DNA of 64,000 bases from Prosopocoilus inquinatus (lineage: Eukaryota > Arthropoda > Insecta > Coleoptera > Lucanidae): contig CM069873.1 in assembly GCA_036172665.1 (NCBI GenBank), forward strand, positions 39,546,001 to 39,610,000, written 5' to 3'. Under the pieces are notes generated by a model. The model was not told where the DNA came from. It made no database searches and worked only from the letters and a program-made list of their open reading frames with translations. The position numbers and the translations under genes are program-made. This document shows positions 55,316 to 64,000 of this stretch, one piece after another (positions within the stretch are counted from its first letter, which is position 1; the number at the start of each line of letters is the position of its first letter).

Positions 55316-57403
55316 ATTTTCGCAGACCGCCCCAGAGAACTCTTTACGTTTCGCCGATTTTTCGACAAACATCTCGAAGTACTTTCCGAAATCCGTAAAC
55401 GCCTGACGGAGGCGGGACTAACCCTGAATCAGGACAAATGTAAGTTCTGCCTGAGCGAACTGAAATACCTCGGCTACGTGGTAGATCGACAGGGACTTCA
55501 TGTCGACCCTGAAAAAGTCCATCTTACAGATGCCAAAGCCAACAACTGTCAGGGAAGTCCGTCGTCTAATTGGAACTGCCTCATGGTATCGCAGATTTAT
55601 ACCCGGCTTTCAATTCATTATCGCTCCTCTGACTAATCTCCTTAAGAAAAATTCTAAGCATCGTTGGGATGAAACCTGCGATGACGCTTGGGAAAAGATT
55701 CGTGAACATCTGGTTTCTGCTCCAGTCTTATCGTGCCCTGATTTTTTTAAGGAATTTGTCATCCAAACTGATGCATCAGACTATGGTGTTGGAGCTGTAC
55801 TCACTCAACAACAGGAGGAAGGTGAGAAGGTCATTTGTTATTTGAGTCGTTCTTTAATCCGTACCGAACGCAACTATTCCACCATGGAAAAAGAACTTCT
55901 TGCGATGTTATGGACAATTGAAAAACTTAGGCCCTATGTTGAAGGTCCATACTTCACTGTTATTACCGATCATCATTCCCTGTTATGGTTGAACCGACTT
56001 CAGAATCCCTCTGGTCGTTTGAGTCGATGGGCCGTGCGCCTCCAACAATATGACTTCAGTGTTGTGCATCGCAAAGGGAAAGATCACGTTGTCCCTGACA
56101 TGCTTTCTCGTGCTGTTCCTGTAATCGATTCCATCGATTATGAAAACATCAAGAACAGTTGTATTTACATCTTCTGAAAAAAATTCAGTCGACTCCCGGA
56201 AAATTCCCAAATTTCAGAGTGGAGGGAAAAGTAATGTACAAGTTTGTTACGAATACTTACTATCGTATGTCTGAGGAAGAACCTCAATGGAAGCCCGTTG
56301 TCCCGAAGGAATCTCGGTTGAAAATTCTTCAGGAATTACACGATTCCTCAACTAGTGGTCATCTGGGAATCTGTAAGACCGGATCGTTCAAACGTACTAT
56401 TGGCCTAAAATGCATGCGGATGTGGTAAAGTATATCCACCGGTGTCAGACGTGTCTTCGTACCAAACCCGACCAAAGAACTCCTGCTGGCCTGATGGGAG
56501 GTCACTCGAAAATCACACGTCCTTGGGAGGTCATTAGTATCGATCTTGTTGGTCCACTGCCTAGATCTTCTCGAGGGTACCAGTATATCTTGGTAGCAAC
56601 GGACTGCTTCAGTAAGTTCACCCTATGTTTCCCCCTTCGAAAGGCCACTGCCCCTAAGATCATCCAGCATATCGAGGAAAACATCTTTCTCGTCTTTGGT
56701 GTGCCTCGCACCATTATTTCAGATAATGGAGTCCAATTTAAATCTAAGGAATATCAAAAACTCTTGACGGCCTATCAGGTACGCTCAGCATACACAACGT
56801 ACTATCATCCAAAAGCAAACCCTGTCGAACGCGTGAACCGCGTGATTAAGTCCGTGTTGACTTCTTATGTGGTGGAGGATCATTGTTAATGGGATCTCTT
56901 CCTGCCTAAGGTTGCTTGTGCTTTGAGAACGGTGCGTCATGAGGTTACTGGTGTGACTCCATATTTCCTGAATTTTGGACGTGAAATGTGTCTCAAGGGT
57001 AATTTGACCCCGATTCCTAACCCCGAAAAAAATTAAACCAGTTAAGTTGGAAGTTGTTCCTCAAGATCCGACGGATCTTCAATCTCGTACCGGCAAATTT
57101 GCGGTTATTTATAAAGAAGTTCAAGGAAGGTTGCAAAAAGCCTATGAGAAGCCCAAAGGTCGTTATGAACTCCGTAGGCGAAGTGTAGTTTACCAACCCG
57201 ATCAGCGGGTGTGGCGTAAAAATTTTGTGTTGTCCGATGCTTCCAAGCATTTCGCGGCCAAGCTGGGCGATAAGTTTGTTGGACCTTTCCTTGTTCATCG
57301 ACATGTGTCCACGGACACTTACGAACGTAAGGACCATGAAGGTAACATACTTCCTGGTACGTGGAATACAGAACATCTCAAACCTGATTCCCCTGATGGG
57401 TAG
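55316..57403 (+). pseudogene. Second Ty3/Gypsy family: pol remnant (end of RT, RNase H, integrase)
   Basis: The first conserved part is the RT thumb/connection (LTEAGLTLNQDKCKFCLSEL, KYLGYVVDRQGL); the RT palm with YLDD is absent, so the element is 5'-deleted at about 55,316. After a frameshift near 55,530, RNase H follows (IQTDASDYGVGAVL; ITDHHSLLWL). A frameshift near 56,160-56,410 leads to integrase: HDSSTSGHLG, then C-x2-C in CQTCLRTKP, D in SIDLVGPL, D in IISDNGVQF, and E expected in ANPVERVNR. A TAA cuts the frame near 56,887 (a shift back follows). The C-terminal frame 57,047-57,403 ends in WNTEHLKPD, typical of the integrase end. Distinct in sequence from the 47-54 kb family. Confidence 0.88.
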
Positions 57404-58489
57404 ATTTGCTTGCTTCTTTTTTTTCTCGGCCTGCGGGATGGGTCCCTTAGATTTCTCCCGACCTATCTTCTGCGTGGAGTAAAAGGCTCCTAAAAGAATC
57501 AGTCCCAATTCCTCTTAACACCTTTGGAATTGAACGTCTTCGGATGTTCACGTGTGATGGAGCGACTTTTCGATCAGTCTCGTCGTTTGCGAGAAGTCGC
57601 CTTGCAGTTTGCGAAAATTGTGGGAATGACAAGGAAGTTGGATCTCGTGAAGACTCTTCTTGCCCTCTCTTTCCGTGAACTTCGCTATAAGTGACGTCTG
57701 ACAGGCCTCGCGATTGTGACGTTAAATGCCTCTATCCACCTGCACATTGCTTTCCTTTCTTCTTGTTTCAACCCTTTCTTCTACTCTAACTCTTCCCCTT
57801 TCGGATTGATCAGCTCGGCTCTGCCGACTCTGGGATATCTCTTAGCACCCGCCAGAGCGTGTGGGAGTTCCGAGCGTGCTGGATCCCGTGAAGGTATCGC
57901 TTGCCCTCTATCTCTGACGTACCGCTATCGGATGTTCCTCAGAGGAACCAGGACTGTAGTATGGTGCGTTCCGATTGGAGGACTTTTACTTTCCTGTCGT
58001 CTGTCTTCCTCAACTTTTCTCTTTATTTCTGCTCCCCCCCCCTTAACCTCTACCTTTTTGGGTGCCTTTTTGAGATTTGTTTTCCTTTGAATTTTTACTT
58101 ATTACCCGGTTTCGAATTTCTTTGATTTACTTTTTCTGAACTTGGAAAACCACCCGGTTGTGATTTCTTTGAGTTTTGTCCGCGGCTTCGGCCGAATCCC
58201 GTTTTGGTTTGAATTTTTCCCGCGCTTTGGCCAAATTTTTCGTCGTTTATTATATTTTTCCCGCAATCTTTGACTATGAGTTTCCGTTCGCGTTTGTTGT
58301 CCGTCCGTTTGGGTCGTCCCGTTTGTCATTTCCCCCCGTTTTTTTGTTTCATGCGTATCTTCACCCCTTTCTTGCCTTGCTGCAGATCTTGGTCGTTCAA
58401 ATTGTGCTTTTGGTCTTAGGACCGCTTCCATCTGGCTTACTATAGAAATTTTACCTGTGGCAAAATTTCTACCGTAGTAAGAGGAGGAT
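57404..58489 (+). other. 3' internal non-coding region of the second Gypsy
   Basis: Pyrimidine-rich and less AT-rich than the genome around it. No envelope gene is evident; overlapping short frames on both strands look like by-products of composition. It ends in a purine-rich tract agtaagaggagga (58,477-58,489) directly before the LTR. Confidence 0.5.
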
Positions 58490-59618
58490 TGTTACCCGAG
58501 CCCGAATCACCCTGTATATTGTTTACCGTTGTTTTCGATCGAATAAATTCTTTATTTAGCAATTTTAGAATTACGTATTATTGCACCATATTTCAAAATC
58601 AGCGTCTGCGTTCCATGTAGAAATTGACCCCCGGCATTTAAGCCCATTGGTTCTCATTGACGTAAGATTCTGTAGCGGTTGGTGGTTGCATTTCACCTCT
58701 TCTTTTTCTGTTACCCCGTCTCTTTTCCACCCGCCCGCTCGGAGCGATTTCAAAACTCAATTTACACTGCATCTCTCGACGTAACAGCACGTTTCGCGTT
58801 GGTGAATTTTTGTGTGTGTTTTCGTCCAAAATTTGTGTTGGGGAATTCAGTTGCAACCTTATTGCTGAATCATTTCGTTGAGTCGACAATTATTATTAAT
58901 GCAATTGCATTGTCTACGCCTGTTCCCCCAAGTTGCTCTGTGAACAGGTGAGTCCACTCGTTGATGTTTTGATTCGCTTCGAATGTTTCTATCGTGTACT
59001 TTTCTTCCTTACAGGCTTTACCCTTTACTCGTCACGCTTTACCCCTTTACGTTTACGTTTACGCTGTATCCATTGTCTTCCCGTTTGCCGTAACTTCACG
59101 TCTACATTTACATTGACGTACCTCCGTTGGATCTTCTTGTTTCGGCTGCAATCGCCGCATTCGCGGGGACATTTCTCTCGGCGTCTATTCACGCCGACCG
59201 GAGTTCCCCGGGACTTGGATACGCCCCGACCGGCAACGTGCCCCAGCTCTCTTCCCCTCTCCGGCGGGAAGCACGACGCATGACGCCTCCGTTGGATGTC
59301 TCCACTACGTAATCAGATCGGACAAAGTTATTAATTATTATTTTTATTTCCCATTTCCACGAAAAGCATGTGCGCTCTTCAAGTTAATTTTGTTTACCTT
59401 TTCTCTACATTTTTGCGCGGCACGACAAGTTAATTTTAATTTCGTTTAATATAAATTTACTTACGCTTAGTTTATTTGTACGCCCGTTGCGGTGGTGTTT
59501 TTAATTTGATGACTGTGTATATATATATTTCTTTGTAAATAAATCAAAGTGTTGTAAATATCCTGGATGAGTCGCGTTTTCTTGATTTTTCCCGCGGTCC
59601 CCTATAGCCAAAAAATCA
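58490..59618 (+). repeat. Long LTR of the second Gypsy (about 1.13 kb)
   Basis: Begins tgttacccgagcccgaatca after the purine tract. Has an AATAAA in gtaaataaatcaaagtg near 59,537. It ends at about 59,618, where aatca is followed by ag and tggcgcc, a possible tRNA primer site at 59,621. If that is right, the LTR is followed by a few bases of another internal region, as in a shared-LTR tandem. End position is uncertain. Confidence 0.5.
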
Positions 59619-59857
59619 AGTGGCGCCTTTCTTTTTTATTTTGTTTGTAACGATTTCGTACATACCCACTGGGGCTGGCCGGCGACGCCGAAACGTCTGT
59701 CACGGCGATCACTTGCAGATACCTAAGCAGGTAGGTAGTAAGCACCCTTTACATATATGTTTGTATACGGTAAATGAAACAGAAAACAATAGCCTTTGGA
59801 ATAAATTCCTAAATTCAATTAATAATTAAAAATTAAAAATGAAAACATTTCTTATAC

Positions 59858-60330
59858 AGTGATCGGCAAAAAGTCGGCATCAAATGGGAAAAATCTTTAT
59901 TTTTCATTTTTCGAAAAACTTTTTACGGCAAGAGTTTCTACTTGTTTCAAAACCTATTTAGCCCCTATCAGATATACCGAGTAATTTGTACTTATTTAGA
60001 AAATAGAGTCGAAATCTTAAAATTGTTATTCCTCGTAACGTGGTTAAGATTTCAATGAAATTTCTTTAAATTGGGTTAGTTTTAGCTTATTGGATAATGT
60101 GAAAGCCAAAACTTAACTTCAGAATTTAATAATTTGTAGGGTGAAAACTGCAAAAAATTATAATTGGAAAAAAATAAGAAAGATTAATTATAGTTTCAGA
60201 TATTTGATTATTTACCGAATAGTAATATTTTTGCATACTTTTTACCTTTTTGATGCAAAGTGCTTTCCAGGAGAAACATTTTTCAAACATAATTGAAACT
60301 TGAAAAATCGTAGAAAGTAGGGAGTTTTCC
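59858..60330 (+). repeat. R2 repeat, truncated copy
   Basis: Starts gtgatcggcaaaaagtcggc and follows the 45.5-kb copy to about 60,300. Adjacent to the Penelope-like fragment. Confidence 0.6.
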
Positions 60331-60365
60331 CTCGTCATATAATTGAACCTTTAAAAAGAGCGTAA

Positions 60366-61071
60366 GATAAATCATGTTACAAAATTGACAGATACGTATC
60401 AGATTTTGCTAATAAAATTCTTTCATATGAAATAGAGGTAACTTTCAAAGTTCTTACCAAATTAACTTGGAAATTAGATTACACCTTAGGTCAGTTAAGT
60501 AATTTTCTTGATAATATCACATTGACTAATTTTCTAAATTTTGAAAATAAAAAAAATGAAAAATATTTTAATAAAATTCGATTGACACAGATTAAAAAGT
60601 TAGATAATCTTATTTCTATTAGAGATAAAAATTTTTACATTAAATTTGATCAAAATATAATAAATAAGTGGCTTGTAAATTATACAAATACTGAGATTCC
60701 ATCAAATTTAAAATACATTTTCGCTTTAGGCAAAAAATTTTCATTACCTTATTTTCATAAACAACAAGTAGATTTCTTAAAAGTATTAAGTAGCTTAGAG
60801 TTTGGTATAAAATCTTTAGATTCACCTTCAAAAATACAAATAAGAAATAAAGTTTGTTCTAATTTTTTAAATTATATTAGAAATATTAATAAAACTTTTG
60901 AAAAATCAAAGTATAAGATTCTTATTAAAGATGTTTTGTCTTGTAAAAAATTTCTTAAAGATAACCCTAATATTATTGTTACTACGGTTGATAAAAGTAA
61001 TGGAACCGTTTTAATTGATAAAACTGATTATTTTTCAAAAGTTCAAACTGATGCTGTCTGATAATACATAT
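60366..61071 (+). pseudogene. Penelope-like element RT, N-terminal fragment
   Basis: The frame is open from a stop at 60,363 to 61,061 and keeps the region before the RT core of Penelope-like elements: IPSNLKYIFALGKKFSLPY, then NPNIIVTTVDKSNGTVLIDK and TDYFSKVQTDAV. This matches the family pattern of a conserved sentence of the form (x)-D-K-(G/S)-N-x-T-V before the Y-x-K stretch. Very AT-rich and N/K-rich. The Gypsy LTR begins 10 bp after the stop, so the rest was separated by that insertion and lies outside the window. No GIY-YIG endonuclease is visible. Confidence 0.65.
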
Positions 61072-61427
61072 TGTTACGTTTCTAGGGTTTAAATTAATTT
61101 ATTTAATCGAATAAAACACTCGGTAACAAACTTAACCGTAATTTAATAATGATTACAATCTAATTTATTTGTAACAATTTATTTTATACACTAAATCTAA
61201 CTTCGACGATCGCTAATTAGAATTCGACTGGCTCCTGAGTCAACCCCGGTCGATTTTATATTCTAGGCGGCCTTCTCATTTGTTCCATCTTCGAAGATGC
61301 TGGAAACATCGAGTTTGTTCGGTAGACAGCTCGGCGGCGCGGCGACGCGGCGTGCCGATGACGCACAATAACGAACCGACTTCTTGACGCCTTCAGTGTG
61401 ACGTAGTGGGCTGAGTGGCACGCCACA
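61072..61427 (-). repeat. 3' LTR of the macrodomain Gypsy (356 bp)
   Basis: On the minus strand it starts tgtggcgtgccactcagccc and ends aaacgtaaca. Directly inside it (61,428-61,440) is the purine tract aagaagggggcag. Confidence 0.8.
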
Positions 61428-61574
61428 CTGCCCCCTTCTTAAAAGCGTTTCGGCTCGAAATGTTCCTGCTGATAGTCTTGAAGGAGGATGTCGGAATCTA
61501 CATGCTGACCCATTCCTGCAACTTCTCGTCTGGAAGAAGTAGCAGTCCACAATATTGCTGTTGCTGACTGTTGC

Positions 61575-62231
61575 CTATGGGTGGTGGCTGCAGACTAGGA
61601 CTTCAATTCCCGTTCTGTGGAAGATGACTTCCATCATGCTTCGAATTACTCTCCAGTCTAGTCCTTCCAATCCGCAGCCCAATTTGGGGATGGCTAACTT
61701 CATCTGGTGGTTCTCTACTAGCTGTCTCCTCAGGCTATATAGGGCTCTCCACATACTTTGATAGTCAGGTTTACCGCTTGATGTCTTCTTAGTGACTAAA
61801 TAATGCACGTGGCGCCTCCGATCTGCCGTCAAATCGATGATCTGCAGACTCTTGCCTACCACGGGATGCTGTCTTCGGAGCTCCTCGATTTGGCCAAATT
61901 TCTTGCTAAACACCTGAGCGATTCGTTTGGACATTTTCAGGTCTTCTGCTACCCAGTGGGCCAGACTGTACTCCAGTGGCACTTTAAAGAGATCTTGTTG
62001 CTTCTCCGTGGTCACTCCAAACCGTGCCTTGCTTCCATCGGCGTGATGAGACATGAAGCTTTCGAAGTTCACTTCGGAAACTTGTGCCCTTTGTACTGTC
62101 CCTTCATCTGCTTCTCCATGGTAAGGGGCTATCCGGTTGAAGTGGATTACTTTGGGTTTGCCATGGGGTCCCTCTTGAAGCGGTAAACGACGCCGTTGAT
62201 CCATTTCATCACTTTGTAAGGACCTTCCCAA
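61575..62231 (-). CDS. Integrase tail plus TARG1/OARD1-like ADP-ribose macrodomain
   Basis: 218 open codons. Residues about 24-40 (KPKVIHFNRIAPYHGE) are the usual end of Gypsy integrase, frameshifted from upstream near 62,185. Residues about 80-218 look like a macrodomain of the TARG1/OARD1 type: DLFKVPLEYSLAHWVAEDLK at the nucleotide-binding start, then KKFGQIEEL, HYLVTKKTSSGKPDY, and IPKLGCGLEGLDWRVI near the catalytic loop. Family members bind ADP-ribose and remove it from acidic residues of proteins. From memory, human TARG1 has Gly-Ile-Ala after the DCRM-like stretch and Asp in CGLD; here these read KRIA and CGLE, so activity may be reduced in this copy. The gene lies between integrase and polypurine tract, where some elements keep envelope or accessory genes. 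Domain call fairly sure, role unknown. Confidence 0.75.
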   Translation of the reverse strand: MGRSLQSDEMDQRRRLPLQEGPHGKPKVIHFNRIAPYHGEADEGTVQRAQVSEVNFESFMSHHADGSKARFGVTTEKQQDLFKVPLEYSLAHWVAEDLKMSKRIAQVFSKKFGQIEELRRQHPVVGKSLQIIDLTADRRRHVHYLVTKKTSSGKPDYQSMWRALYSLRRQLVENHQMKLAIPKLGCGLEGLDWRVIRSMMEVIFHRTGIEVLVCSHHP

Positions 62232-62327
62232 GAGGTCTGCAGCTTTGGGGACAGGCCTCGACGTCTTTGGGGGTTATAAAGCCAGACCAGTGCTCCAGGT
62301 TGGTATCCCCCGTGTTGAGCGTTGATG

Positions 62328-62981
62328 TCATAGATAGTGCTCCTTCATCCGATCGCTGGCCGTCTGTATATTGTGACGCACATGGTTGTTGATTTCGTCC
62401 ATTTTCCTGCGTAATTTGCTCACGAAATCTTCGTCGGTAGAGACTTCGCCAGGCTTCACACCAAACTTCAGGTCGCAGGGCAGTCTCGGCTCTGGCCCGA
62501 ATACCACTTTCGCTGGAGTCTCCCCTGTTGTCTCGTGAACGGACGAGCGGTATGCCATTAGAAACAGGGGAATGTACGTCTCCCAGTCCCTCTGATGATT
62601 GGAAGCGACCTTGGACAAATGTCGGTTGATGGTTCTGTTCAACCTTTCCAACATTCCGTCCGACTGTGGGTGGAGTGCAGTTGTTCTAGTTTTTCGTACG
62701 CCGAGCAGAATACACACGTTCTTGAACAAGGCCGATTCAAAGTTCCTTCCTTGGTCTGAATGCAGTTCCACAGGTGCACCATACCGTCTGATCCATTCCC
62801 TGACAAGGACTTCCGTAATAGTGACTGCCTCTTGGTTAGGTAGGGCGTAAGCTTCAACCCACTTGCTAAAGTAGTCCATTACCACGACGATGTACTTGTT
62901 TCCACCATTCGTTTCCGGGAATGGGTCGGCTACATCGATAGCAACTCTCTCAAAAGGACTTCCAACGTTGTACTGTCTCAT
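62328..62981 (-). pseudogene. Gypsy integrase catalytic core, broken ends
   Basis: 217 codons with the full triad: D in VAIDVADPFPE, D in LHSDQGRNF, E in DGMLERLNRT. Upstream, the zinc-binding part (about 62,985-63,110) contains a TGA where a cysteine-containing C-x2-C segment is expected (WCRK, stop, AVCAA) and a TAG just before the core. The frame ends at MKEHYL, where the C-terminal domain should continue; that continues in other frames toward 62,190. The protein would insert cDNA into the host chromosome. Confidence 0.88.
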
Positions 62982-63113
62982 GGGAGCCTAGCCCCGCCTG
63001 TGGGGACCTCTACTGGCTGCGCAGACTGCTCACTTTCTGCACCAATCCTTCACGTCTTCCTTGCAGTTCACCCAGTAAAATCTTTCGGGCACCTTCTCCA
63101 TAGTCTTCTTAAC

Positions 63114-63988
63114 TCACAGATGCCCTCCCGAAGTTCCATCGTGAAGTTCCCTTAGAACTTCTGGCGCCCAATTCTTGGGGATTAGTAACTGTGTCTTCAG
63201 TTCCATGCCTTCCTGATTCCCTACGCTTCGTCTCAGAAGATCACGATCCAACACTATGGAGTCCCACTGCGCCCAGTATGATTTTACGGACGGTCCACAT
63301 GGTGCTACCTCTTCCCAGGTAGGCCTCGCGTCCCTGCTTTTCCACTCTAGCACTAATTTCAAATCCGGGTCGTTCTCCTGGTCTGTTCGCAGTTCTTCGC
63401 CTTGCCATTTGTTGTCAACTATGGCTGTCCTCGCAGTCATGGCTATTTTCTCGTCCAAACGACTACAGTGCTTACAGTCTTCGGCAGAGGGTCTTCTCGA
63501 CAAAGCATCGGCATTTCGATGGCTAGTTCCTGCCCGATGCTGAATTTCAAAATCGTACTCCTGAAGTCGTTCGATCCATCGTACAACTTGCCCTTCTGTG
63601 TTCTTGAAACGGAGAAGCCATTTTAGAGCGGGATGGTCGATCCTCAGGAGGAAGCGTCTATCATACAAATACTTGTAGAAATGTTCTATATAAATGTTGC
63701 TACGGCAGCTAGCAATTCCCTTCTTGTGACGCAATAGTTTCGTTCTGGCTTTGATAGGACTTTACTGAAGTAGCCGATCACCTTCTCTTGCCCCTTTTGT
63801 ATCTGGGAGATTACGCCACCGATCCCAACGTTGCTAGCATCTGTGTCCACGACGAACTTGCCTTCCGGGAGTGGATAACTCAGAATAAGAGCACTAATCA
63901 AGTACTGCTTTAGTAGTTCAAAACCAGTTTGACACTGTTGGTCCCATTCAAATGGACGACCTTCTTCAGTGAGTTTTGTCAACGGCAA
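63114..63988 (-). pseudogene. Gypsy RT end and RNase H, frameshifted
   Basis: Frame 63,988-63,686 holds the RT connection and RNase H start (VVDTDASNVGIGGVI, then SKPERNYCVTRRELLA). A frameshift near 63,700 moves to 63,734-63,114, with IDHPALKWLLRFKNTEGQVV and NADALSRRP, then the spacer leading to the integrase zinc domain LRELHDGTSGGHL. Catalytic D of RNase H (DTDAS) is kept. The RT palm and the protease and gag genes lie beyond the right edge. Confidence 0.85.
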
Positions 63989-64000
63989 ATAAAGGAACGC

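Larger units (their letters stand above)
61072..64000 (-). mobile_element. Third Ty3/Gypsy element, carrying a macrodomain; runs off the window
   Basis: Minus-strand order from the right edge: RT end, RNase H, integrase, macrodomain, polypurine tract, 3' LTR. Integrase resembles that of the 47-54 kb element (shared GTSGGHLG and HPQSDGM phrases), but this element has an additional 3' coding segment. Stops and frameshifts show that this copy is inactive. It is inserted in the Penelope-like sequence ending at 61,071. Confidence 0.88.

Noticed and set aside
55276..55320. Fragment similar to the start of the LTR at 58,490 (cgaatcaccctgtatattgt)
   Set aside because: The phrase caccctgta occurs in many insect repeats (also near 38,080); too short to call an LTR piece.
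57716..59312. Numerous open frames on both strands
   Set aside because: They overlap in several frames in the pyrimidine-rich end and LTR of a Gypsy element; no envelope-type signal peptide, cleavage site or membrane anchor is convincing.

Overview
The window reads as AT-rich nuclear DNA of an insect or close arthropod relative. The evidence is one atonal-type bHLH gene in a single exon, Copia, Ty3/Gypsy, LINE and Penelope-like retroelements, and many short DNA-transposon derivatives, all in long non-coding DNA. Nothing here is bacterial. I cannot fix the order; a beetle is only a guess. The one confident host gene is the atonal homologue at 31,359-31,988. Almost everything else I can name is mobile or virus-like DNA, mostly broken and often nested.

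Layout. 1-3,835: minus-strand Copia element cut by the window edge, with one uninterrupted gag-pol frame, a primer site and a 195-bp LTR; it sits in an older transposon-type gene (3,836-4,663) that also carries a short repeat with a 12-bp target duplication. 4.7-12.6 kb: small inverted-repeat elements and two LINE 3' ends. 13.2-20.4 kb: a decayed virus-like or Polinton-like element bounded by inverted repeats, with a packaging-ATPase-like frame and a DUF8207-like gene; it was later split by an 826-bp solo LTR (4-bp target duplication) and by an IS630/Tc1-like transposon whose ends are 21-bp tandem arrays. 20.4-31 kb: non-coding DNA with foldback and TIR elements. 31.4-32.0 kb: atonal. 32-46 kb: more non-coding DNA with a hAT-like element (exact 8-bp duplication), a composite 2.2-kb TIR element with two other repeats nested in it, and a solo LTR.

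47.2-53.7 kb: a nearly full-length but mutated Ty3/Gypsy element with two 332-bp LTRs, the 3' one split by an 888-bp TIR element with an 8-bp duplication. 55.3-59.6 kb: a second Gypsy family (pol remnant and a long LTR). 60.4-61.1 kb: a Penelope-like fragment interrupted by a third Gypsy element (61.1-64.0 kb, minus strand, running off the window). The third Gypsy carries, between integrase and 3' LTR, a domain closely resembling the TARG1/OARD1 ADP-ribose macrodomain.

There is no operon-like co-operation here. Gag, protease, RT, RNase H and integrase act together inside each retroelement, and nesting gives a relative order of insertion. The three observations most worth following are the macrodomain in a Gypsy element, the virus-like element at 13-20 kb, and the transposon with tandem-array ends.
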